Assembly (NCBI RefSeq): GCF_009720625.1
Contig: NZ_CP046266.1
Coordinates: 3,791,501 to 3,855,500 of the forward strand
Direction of reading: 5' to 3'
Length of the DNA stretch: 64,000 bases
From: Metabacillus sediminilitoris
Lineage (GTDB): Bacteria > Bacillota > Bacilli > Bacillales > Bacillaceae
Shown here: positions 57,972 through 64,000 of the stretch, in pieces
Layout: the number at the start of each line of letters is the position of its first letter
Position numbering within the stretch: position 1 is the first letter of the stretch
Notes under the pieces: model-generated
Seen by the model: only the letters and a program-made list of their open reading frames with translations
Told to the model about the DNA's origin: nothing
Database searches by the model: none
Made by a program: the position numbers and the translations under genes

Positions 57972-58628
57972 TCATTCCAAGTTTGAAAAGTCTGCAAGAT
58001 CTTCCCTATTTCCTATTACGACTAATAAATCTCCATTATGAATATTTTGATCTGGTGAAGGTGATATGATGATATTTCCATCCCTAACAATGGCGATTAC
58101 ACTAACATTATATTTAGCCCTTATGTCAAGGTCCCTTAAACTCTTTTCTGCCATCCATGATGGAACAATAATTTCTTCTATATTATATTCTTTTGACAAT
58201 TCAATGTAATTTAACATATTTGGTGATAGTAACTGATTAGCAACACGTTCTCCCATGTCACGTTCAGGATAAATAATCCAATCAGCCCCTACCTTATCTA
58301 ATACTTGACCATGGTTTTTCCCTAAAGCCTTTGCAATAACTTTTTTAACACCTAGTTCCTTTAAGAGCAGCACAGTTAAAATACTCGACTGCATATCATT
58401 TCCAATTGCTACAATAACACAATCAAAATTGCGAATACCTACAGAAATTAGTGCCTTTTCTTCTGTGGTATCAGCCACGACTGCATGTGTTACATAAGAT
58501 ACAGCTTCATCCACTCGTTCCTCATTTACATCCATTCCTAAAACCTCTTGCCCAGCCTCTTGTAATCTTCTTGCTACACTTACTCCGAATCTTCCTAATC
58601 CTATAACTGCATATTGTCGTTTAGCCAA
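57972..58628 (-). CDS. ktrA: Potassium uptake RCK subunit, KtrA/KtrC family
   Basis: 218 residues, a second Ktr ring protein and paralogue of the one at 25.4 kb. RCK_N nucleotide motif GLGRFGVS at 9-16 and RCK_C from about 130 (EYNIEEIIVPSWM onwards). It gates the KtrB channel encoded just upstream in response to ATP/ADP and c-di-AMP in known homologues. The start is TTG 58628 with AAGGGAG 10 bases upstream, 25 bases after ktrB. The gene order is channel first, the reverse of ktrAB in B. subtilis. Confidence 0.88.
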   Translation of the reverse strand: MAKRQYAVIGLGRFGVSVARRLQEAGQEVLGMDVNEERVDEAVSYVTHAVVADTTEEKALISVGIRNFDCVIVAIGNDMQSSILTVLLLKELGVKKVIAKALGKNHGQVLDKVGADWIIYPERDMGERVANQLLSPNMLNYIELSKEYNIEEIIVPSWMAEKSLRDLDIRAKYNVSVIAIVRDGNIIISPSPDQNIHNGDLLVVIGNREDLADFSNLE

Positions 58629-58653
58629 TTAACTTACACTCCCTTCTCTTCGA

Positions 58654-59985
58654 TTAACCGATCATAATCTTTCCTCTAGGATGACGGAATGCATCTGGTT
58701 TCCGCCTCATCGCGATAGCAAAGCCAATTGTTAATGGACCAAGTCTACCAGCAAACATCGTAAAAATAATAAGTAATTTGCCAAGAGGAGATAGTTCCGG
58801 TGTTAATCCCATTGATAGCCCTACTGTCCCAAAGGCAGATGTAGCCTCAAATAAATACATAAGAAAATCGAAATCCTTTTCAGTGATACTAAGCAGCATT
58901 GTCATGATGATGACCAGAAATAACCCACTAACTGTTACAGTTAGTGCTTTTAGTATTGTTTCCATTACTATACGTCGTTTAAATAATACAACATCCTCTT
59001 TCCCTCGAATTTGAGACCAGACAGATGCAATTAATACAACAAAAGTAGTTATTTTAATACCACCGGCAGTTGATCCGGGGCCGGCACCAATAAACATAAA
59101 TATGATCGTCAGGAATAATGTTGATTGGGTTAAATCTCCAATTGGCAACGTATTAGCACCAGCTGTACGCGGAGTGACAGCTTGAAATAATGCTCCTAAG
59201 CCTTTTCCTGAAATGGATAATGGTGCTAACGTATTCTTGTATTCTAAAAAGAAGATAAATATGGTTGCACTACATGTTAATATGATCGTTGTAAACAATA
59301 CTACCTTCGCATGCATGGATAATCTATGGGTATCACGATATTCATAAAGTTCGTTCATCACAATAAATCCTAACCCGCCTAATGTAATTAGGGAGCACAC
59401 TGTAAGTACGACTGTTGGATCATCTACGTAAGGTGTAAGACTCCGAAATCCACCCATTAAATCAAAACCGGCATTATTAAACATTGATATCGCATGGAAA
59501 AAGCCATAATAAACAGCTTTCCCAATTGACATGTCAAAAGAAAAACGAATGGCTAATATTATTCCACCAACACTTTCAATTACTGCCGTAAATATTAAAA
59601 TTCGCCTTACAAACTTTACAATCCCTTCGATTGTTAGATTATTTAATGATTCTTTTAATAGTAATCTTTCTTTTAATGAAATCTTTTTCCCTAATAAGAA
59701 AAAGAAAAAAGTTGCAAATGACATAAAACCTAATCCGCCAATTTGAATGAGCGTTATTATTACCAACTCACCAAACATCGAAAATGTATCTGCTGTATCT
59801 ACCACAACAAGACCTGTCACACATGTTGCAGAAGTAGCAGTAAATAAAGCGTTAATAAACGAAAGTCCGTTGCCATCTTCTGTCGCGATAGGAAGAGTCA
59901 ATAAAAATGTCCCTAAAAGAATGAGCATCGCAAAGCCTAATACAAGAATTTTCGGCGGATCAAGAGTAATGTTTAATTTTTTCAT
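58654..59985 (-). CDS. ktrB: Potassium channel-like membrane subunit KtrB/KtrD
   Basis: 443 residues of the Trk/Ktr/HKT superfamily. The four pore-loop repeats are visible: TATSATCVTGLVV (about 50-62), AISMFNNAGFDLMG (about 166-179), AVTPRTAGANTLPI (about 271-284) and EATSAFGTVGLSMG (about 388-401), each with the pivotal Gly of the selectivity filter. It imports potassium, driven by membrane potential with sodium help. Sequence does not separate KtrB from KtrD; I use ktrB because an RCK gene follows. ATG 59985 with AGGAG. A c-di-AMP riboswitch precedes it. Confidence 0.92.
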   Translation of the reverse strand: MKKLNITLDPPKILVLGFAMLILLGTFLLTLPIATEDGNGLSFINALFTATSATCVTGLVVVDTADTFSMFGELVIITLIQIGGLGFMSFATFFFFLLGKKISLKERLLLKESLNNLTIEGIVKFVRRILIFTAVIESVGGIILAIRFSFDMSIGKAVYYGFFHAISMFNNAGFDLMGGFRSLTPYVDDPTVVLTVCSLITLGGLGFIVMNELYEYRDTHRLSMHAKVVLFTTIILTCSATIFIFFLEYKNTLAPLSISGKGLGALFQAVTPRTAGANTLPIGDLTQSTLFLTIIFMFIGAGPGSTAGGIKITTFVVLIASVWSQIRGKEDVVLFKRRIVMETILKALTVTVSGLFLVIIMTMLLSITEKDFDFLMYLFEATSAFGTVGLSMGLTPELSPLGKLLIIFTMFAGRLGPLTIGFAIAMRRKPDAFRHPRGKIMIG

Positions 59986-60137
59986 TGTCTTCTCCTAATG
60001 TGTAAATTTTGGCGATTTACCCCAAAAATAATTATGTAAACGTTCTGAAACATAAAGATTTTTCACTAAAATTTAAGAACTCTTTAATACTTTCTCCTAC
60101 CTCTTTACTAATTATTTGAATCATTTTCATTAAAAAA

Positions 60138-60277
60138 GACCAATGGTTACCTTTTTCTCCAAAGTTTGTAATGCAATTGTACAATCATTCTTATTTGATC
60201 TGTATGATCAGTAAAAGAAAGATTGAACGTATTGTAAAAGCAAACTATTTGTATTGGAGAAAAAGAACCCATTGGTC
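60138..60277 (-). repeat. 140-base imperfect inverted repeat in the ktrB leader
   Basis: On the minus strand GACCAATGG..TTCTTTTTCTCC (60277-60256) pairs with GGAGAAAAAGG..CCATTGGTC (60160-60138). The region between keeps pairing with interruptions (AGTTTG/CAAACT, CAATC/GATTG, TGATC/GATCA). It is followed by TTTTTTAATG, so it resembles a giant terminator, or a small inserted palindromic element. An open frame across it (60398-60147) has no ribosome site and is rejected. Confidence 0.7.
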
Positions 60278-60397
60278 TACTTAACGCCCAGCTAGCCTTC
60301 AGGCTTTCTTTGCGTTCTGTCTTCCACGAATCTTTTTCAAATATAGGTATGAAAAAAAGACCTACGTATCGCTCAAGCTGCTCTTTTGCTTTACACA

Positions 60398-60571
60398 CAA
60401 AAAAGCCCCCTGAAATAAGGTGGTCTTATGACCTCCTTCGCTTTAGCCGACGAAGTTAGCTGACGGGTAGGATGGCGAAAGAGTATCACATCCCTTCTGC
60501 ATTTGCAGAATTAACCCCAAAAAAATGGGTCCTCCGTTCTCAATTTCTTGAGATTAGACTGTTATGAATTT
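60398..60571 (-). promoter_or_regulatory. c-di-AMP riboswitch (ydaO-yuaA class) with terminator
   Basis: The minus strand holds the class's conserved blocks in order: GAACGGAGGACCC, TTGGGGTTAATTC, a variable hairpin, GGGATGTGATAC, CATCCTACCCGTCAGCTAAC and GCGAAGGAGGTC. Directly after, AAGGAGGTCATAAGACCACC and AGGGGGCTTTTTTG supply overlapping stems and a T-run for an on/off terminator. In B. subtilis this RNA controls ktrAB and kimA and is turned off by c-di-AMP, whose level follows potassium. The boundaries are approximate. Confidence 0.92.
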
Positions 60572-60587
60572 GTTATTGATCAGGATT

Positions 60588-60616
60588 ATTTTACGCTCGC
60601 TTTTGTTCGTTGTAAA
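60588..60616 (-). promoter_or_regulatory. Promoter of the riboswitch-ktrB-ktrA transcript
   Basis: TTTACA (60616-60611), 17-base spacer, TAAAAT (60593-60588) on the minus strand, about 10-15 bases before the riboswitch. The predicted leader is close to 600 nt. Confidence 0.78.
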
Positions 60617-60802
60617 CCCCAAACAATAACCAAAAACAACTAAATTCATCGATTTACCTTCATTTTCCTAAATTAAATACACCATGCTCTATTTTTCTTT
60701 ATAATACTATATATTTTGCAAGATAATAAAATTATATTGACAAGATCTTCATTTGGACATTATGATAAATCCCATAAATTACAGAAATGTAACGGAGGCA
60801 AT

Positions 60803-61177
60803 ATGCTACAATCCAAAAAGAAATTAGAGTCTGAAATCAGTGCAGCATTTATTAAGTTCCAGCGTGATCTAATCGGCAGGGGCCCACAGGAAGCAAAAAC
60901 GTATATTATTAGTGATATGTTGATTACTCGTTTCAAAGGTGTTCTGACAGTTGAAGAAAAGCACCTTGTGAATCGTGATTCAGGAAAAAAACTAGTAAAA
61001 AAAATGCGTGCACTTCTTCGTGAAATGTACAGTAATGATTATGAAAAAATTGTTGAAGAATATACTGGTTGTAAGGTTCTTTCCTCTCACAGTGATATTA
61101 GTACAAAGACAGGTGAACGAATTGAGGTATTTATTTTGGATAAAAATTTCGAAAAAATGATAGAAAGCACAAAATAA
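60803..61177 (+). CDS. DUF2294 protein
   Basis: 124 residues from ATG 60803 with CGGAGG 4 bases upstream, preferred to an in-frame start at 60716 that has none. The pattern ESEISAAFIKFQRDLIGRGP then VRD-like NRDSGKKLVKKM, with GRGPQEAKTYIISDMLITRF, marks the DUF2294 family found across Firmicutes, sometimes annotated as Na+-translocating membrane potential-generating system MpsC. It is soluble here. Divergent from the ktrB transcript. The activity is not known from sequence. Confidence 0.8.
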   Translation: MLQSKKKLESEISAAFIKFQRDLIGRGPQEAKTYIISDMLITRFKGVLTVEEKHLVNRDSGKKLVKKMRALLREMYSNDYEKIVEEYTGCKVLSSHSDISTKTGERIEVFILDKNFEKMIESTK

Positions 61178-61293
61178 TAATTTGTCAGTTTCTGATTATT
61201 TAAGATTTATAGATTGTTTACTTACATGCTTTGAATATTACAGTGAATTTAAGTGCAACTGATTCTCATGAAATTTTAATAAGGGTGGAAGCT

Positions 61294-61488
61294 ATGGGAA
61301 AAACAACTCATCGATTTGTTGTTAGTGCCGTTGGAAAAGGCGGCCAAACCTATTTAACGAATTGTCATGATAAATATGAACTAAAGAAATGGTTAGCAGA
61401 CCACGAAGATGATTTGATTATGAATGAGGTAAAAATCATTGATAAGAAAAAACATCCTATCTTAAAATTATTTTCTCTAAAAAGATAA
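61294..61488 (+). CDS. Small basic protein of unknown function
   Basis: 64 residues from ATG 61294 with GGGTGG 5-6 bases upstream; an in-frame extension to 61231 lacks a ribosome site. It opens MGKTTHRFVVSAVGKGGQTY and ends with a basic tail HPILKLFSLKR. Predicted beta-rich N-terminal half and helical centre (KYELKKWLADHED), soluble. It follows the DUF2294 gene by about 115 bases on the same strand and ends at a terminator, so the two may share a transcript. Family not recognised. Confidence 0.72.
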   Translation: MGKTTHRFVVSAVGKGGQTYLTNCHDKYELKKWLADHEDDLIMNEVKIIDKKKHPILKLFSLKR

Positions 61489-61535
61489 TCAAATTATATG
61501 CATGATCTCATTTTGATTAAAAAAACGAAAGATGT

Positions 61536-61567
61536 GGGCCTGACTTGATAATATGTCAGGCCCTTTT
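61536..61567. terminator. Bidirectional terminator
   Basis: GGGCCTGAC/GTCAGGCCC around a 10-base loop, then TTTT; overlaps the end of the convergent GNAT gene. Confidence 0.9.
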
Positions 61568-62023
61568 CACGTTCCGTTTTTCCATGAAGACAAATACTGT
61601 CTCCTCCCTATCTAATTTCTCCGTTTTAAAAGCTTGATAACCTAACTTTTCATAAAATGAAATATTTTTTAAACTTTGACTGCCAGTAAAAAGTTCATAC
61701 CGTTTATTTATAAATTTACTTTCAATTTCTTTCATTAAGACTTTTCCAATTCCCTTATTTTGAAAATCTGGATGGACCATTAATTTACTTATCCTGCATG
61801 TTCCATCTGCCGCGTTTGCCCTTACTGAACCAATTATTTTATCATTGTGGATATATTTTAGAACGAGATAACGATTAAATTCATTTTCTAAACCCTCCAG
61901 TGTTTGCGTCATTGGTTGAATCGTGTAATCACCTGCTGCTTCAGCTTCACTTTTATATGCTATTTTTTGCAATGCAAGTATTTCTGAAGCATCCTCAATA
62001 ACAGCTGTCTTAATATGATTCAT
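61556..62023 (-). CDS. GNAT family N-acetyltransferase
   Basis: 155 residues. The acetyl-CoA motif A is ISKLMVHPDFQNKGIGKVLM at about 78-97 with the Q-x-x-G-I-G loop, followed by NISFYEKLGYQAF (motif B). The N-terminal half (DASEILALQKIAYKSEAEAA) is the substrate-facing part. Intact, in contrast to the frameshifted GNAT gene near 6.5 kb. Substrate unknown; monocistronic. ATG 62023 with AAAGGATAAG upstream. Confidence 0.9.
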   Translation of the reverse strand: MNHIKTAVIEDASEILALQKIAYKSEAEAAGDYTIQPMTQTLEGLENEFNRYLVLKYIHNDKIIGSVRANAADGTCRISKLMVHPDFQNKGIGKVLMKEIESKFINKRYELFTGSQSLKNISFYEKLGYQAFKTEKLDREETVFVFMEKRNVKRA

Positions 62024-62163
62024 TTTTCACTTATCCTTTCATTTTCGGATTTATAAAGAAATAGTTAAATAAACTAAAATGACAATAAAATCAACCATTT
62101 ATATGTAAATCATACCAAATTTCAAATTCCATTATAAGAATTTTCCAACAAATACGGATAATT

Positions 62164-62192
62164 AAAGAGGCAACATTAATCGCTGCCTCTTT
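62164..62192 (-). terminator. Terminator of the chemotaxis receptor gene
   Basis: AAAGAGGCA/TGCCTCTTT around an 11-base loop on the minus strand. Confidence 0.8.
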
Positions 62193-62209
62193 ATCATAAA
62201 TTCATTTGC

Positions 62210-64000
62210 TTATACTTTAAACTTCTCTATAAGGGCTTGCAGTTCTTCAGCCATTGTTGTTAAAGATTTAGCAGCAAGAGTAATTTCCTCCATTGAGGCT
62301 AACTGTTGTTCTGTCGTCGCTGCTACTTCCTCTGAAGTCGCCGAACTTTCTTTGGCAATAATTGTAATCTCGTTCGCAGAAGCACTCACTTCTTGAATAG
62401 CAGCAGACATTTGCTGAACAGTTGCTGAAACTTCTTCAATTTGTGGTGTCATTGCGTTCATGCTAATCATAATAGCATCAAATTTTTCAGATGTTTCGGT
62501 TGAAATAGCCAGACCATCTTTTGCATTTTTAGAAACATCGTTCATGATATCAACAGACTTTGTTGTATCTTGTTGAATAGAAGAAATGATCGTTGAAATT
62601 TGACCGGCCGATTCTTGAGATTGTTCAGCTAATTTCCTTACTTCATCTGCAACAACTGCAAATCCCCTTCCATGCTCACCGGCTCTAGCCGCTTCAATTG
62701 CTGCATTTAGTGCAAGTAAATTTGTTTGGGCAGCAATGTCAGATATTGCATCAAGGATTTTCCCAATTTCTTTTGATCGATTCGACAATGATCGAATAAC
62801 TTTATTCGATTCAGTCACTGATTCATGGATGAATTTCATTTGTTCAAGATTGTCTTTTACAAACTTTGCACCTATCTCTGCTTCTTTCACCGTTTCATGA
62901 GCCATTTCAGAAACATTTGAAGAGCTTCCTGCAATTAGCAATACACCGTGAAGGACTTCTTCAAGTGCTTGAGTATTTGCCTCTAATTGTGTTGTTTGAT
63001 TTTCAGCACCTACTGCTACTTGCTGCATGACTTCTGTAACCTGCTTTGTTCCTATCGTTGTTTGGTCTGCACTTGCAATCAATTCCTCTGAGGAGGAACT
63101 AACACGTTCAGATGCCGTTTGTAAATTCATAATAACTGTCCGCAGATTATCAACCATATTTTTAAAGCTTTTGGTCAGCATGCCAACTTCATCATTAGAA
63201 TCACTACTAATTTCCTCTGTTAAATCTCCATTACTAATTCGCTCAGCTGATATTACAAGTGATCTTATCGGATTAAGGATAAACTTAATAATACAAAAAA
63301 TAACAAAGCCGCCTAATAGTAGTGAGACAACTATCACAATGATTGTTTTGTTAAAGATCTCCTGTGCTGCATGATCAATCTCACTTGAATACATCGTTCC
63401 AGCAATCTTCCATCCAGTTAATTCATTTGTCATAAAATCCATTACTTTACTTGAACCGTTGAATGTATATGAAAAACGATCATTCTCACTTTCAAATAGT
63501 GTTTTCACCCAATCGCCAGTTGCCTCTTCACCCTGATCTGTAGGATGGACTATATATGATTTCGTATTATCAATTATGGTTATATACCCATTCTCACCAA
63601 TCTTAACTTGACTTGTTAACTCACCCAAAGCAGTTATATTAATATCGATTCCGACAACACCAGAACCGTCATCTAATACTTTAGCAAAGGTAACAGATGC
63701 CTCGTTTGTATTTACATCGATATATGGATCTGTTATAACAACTTCACCTTTATTTTCCATCGCCAACTTATACCAAGGCCGCTCTCTTGGATCAAAATCC
63801 TCTGGTAGCTCGGCAGGAGGTGAAATGATTAAATCGCCTGTCTCGAACCCTATGTAAATTGCTTGTGCTTCTTGCTTTGTTTTAATGTATTGATTAAATC
63901 TCTGTTTAATCGTTTCTATATCTTCTGAATTAATTGATGCATAAGCTGTTTTGGCCGTTTTAGCAAAATAATCAACATCTCCTTTAATTGGATCTAATTG
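62210..64000 (-). CDS. Methyl-accepting chemotaxis protein, N-terminus beyond the window
   Basis: 597 residues are visible; the frame is open to position 64000, so the true start lies outside and the ATG at 63766 is internal. The visible N-terminal part is an extracellular dCache sensor ([20 protein letters not shown], then [20 protein letters not shown]). A membrane helix (about 220-242) and HAMP domain follow, then the cytoplasmic signalling domain with the conserved hairpin tip [20 protein letters not shown] and [20 protein letters not shown]. It senses a small ligand, by family an amino or organic acid, and controls CheA. Same layout as B. subtilis McpA/TlpA types. Confidence 0.95.
   Translation of the reverse strand, partial: QLDPIKGDVDYFAKTAKTAYASINSEDIETIKQRFNQYIKTKQEAQAIYIGFETGDLIISPPAELPEDFDPRERPWYKLAMENKGEVVITDPYIDVNTNEASVTFAKVLDDGSGVVGIDINITALGELTSQVKIGENGYITIIDNTKSYIVHPTDQGEEATGDWVKTLFESENDRFSYTFNGSSKVMDFMTNELTGWKIAGTMYSSEIDHAAQEIFNKTIIVIVVSLLLGGFVIFCIIKFILNPIRSLVISAERISNGDLTEEISSDSNDEVGMLTKSFKNMVDNLRTVIMNLQTASERVSSSSEELIASADQTTIGTKQVTEVMQQVAVGAENQTTQLEANTQALEEVLHGVLLIAGSSSNVSEMAHETVKEAEIGAKFVKDNLEQMKFIHESVTESNKVIRSLSNRSKEIGKILDAISDIAAQTNLLALNAAIEAARAGEHGRGFAVVADEVRKLAEQSQESAGQISTIISSIQQDTTKSVDIMNDVSKNAKDGLAISTETSEKFDAIMISMNAMTPQIEEVSATVQQMSAAIQEVSASANEITIIAKESSATSEEVAATTEQQLASMEEITLAAKSLTTMAEELQALIEKFKV

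Noticed and set aside
60036..60049. Possible cre (TGTAAACGTTCTGA) before ktrB
   Set aside because: The right half-site fails the consensus (GA in place of CA) and ktrB carbon control is not expected.
60147..60398. 83-codon minus-strand open frame in the ktrB leader
   Set aside because: It overlaps the riboswitch terminator and the 140-base inverted repeat, lacks a ribosome site, and its composition looks non-coding.

Overview
The window is about 64 kb of low-GC chromosomal DNA from an endospore-forming Bacillaceae (Bacillus sensu lato). Evidence: strong AGGAGG-type ribosome sites with many TTG and GTG starts, sporulation-type genes (ylaJ, a YjcZ-type peptide), and gene order closely matching, in inverted orientation, the B. 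subtilis interval from yknWXYZ/fruRKA/sipT/ykpA/ykpC/mreBH through ktrC/rnjA/rpoY/ykrA/def/ykyA/pdhABCD/slp/SR1/speA/yktA/yktB/suhB to ylaF/typA/ylaH-L. The exact species cannot be fixed from the sequence.

Layout. 1-9 kb: a clipped CDS, the yla block (PIN-PhoH ATPase, sporulation lipoprotein, TypA GTPase) and suhB with a coupled but frameshifted acetyltransferase. 9-14 kb: yktA, a nitronate monooxygenase-like gene, speA with a clean SigA promoter, then an SR1 dual-function RNA locus (SR1P peptide) carrying a CcpN-type box and a cre. 14-25 kb: pdhABCD, ykyA, a YjcZ-type small gene, def, ykrA, an uncharacterised 23-residue basic peptide gene, rpoY-rnjA. 25-38 kb: ktrC, then a less conserved stretch (AbrB-type transporter, RecQ, secreted M6 protease InhA, mreBH-ykpC, acyl-CoA dehydrogenase, M29 aminopeptidase, CobW GTPase). 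38-53 kb: ABC-F ykpA, membrane and lipoprotein genes, an internally deleted IS3-family element, sipT, fruRKA with visible promoter, operator repeats and cre, and yknWXYZ behind a good SigW promoter. 53-64 kb: an accessory stretch with an aldehyde dehydrogenase pseudogene, polysaccharide deacetylase, an ATP-grasp protein, a KtrB-KtrA type potassium transporter behind a c-di-AMP riboswitch, small conserved genes and a clipped chemotaxis receptor.

How it works together. Carbon control is prominent: PDH links glycolysis to acetyl-CoA, the SR1 locus carries CcpN-like and cre sites, and the fru operon has its own repressor plus a cre. Potassium homeostasis appears twice (ktrC at 25 kb, ktrB-ktrA at 58-60 kb), the second under an RNA switch for c-di-AMP. 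Envelope functions include MreBH, SipT, YknWXYZ and a polysaccharide deacetylase.

Between genes there is a dispersed family of ~170-235 bp hairpin-forming repeats (five recognisable copies plus one relative with different ends). I found no phage, CRISPR array, rRNA or tRNA. No clearly novel multi-gene system is evident. The best leads are the SR1 control region, the compound leader of ktrB, the repeat family, and three tiny genes with strong ribosome sites.
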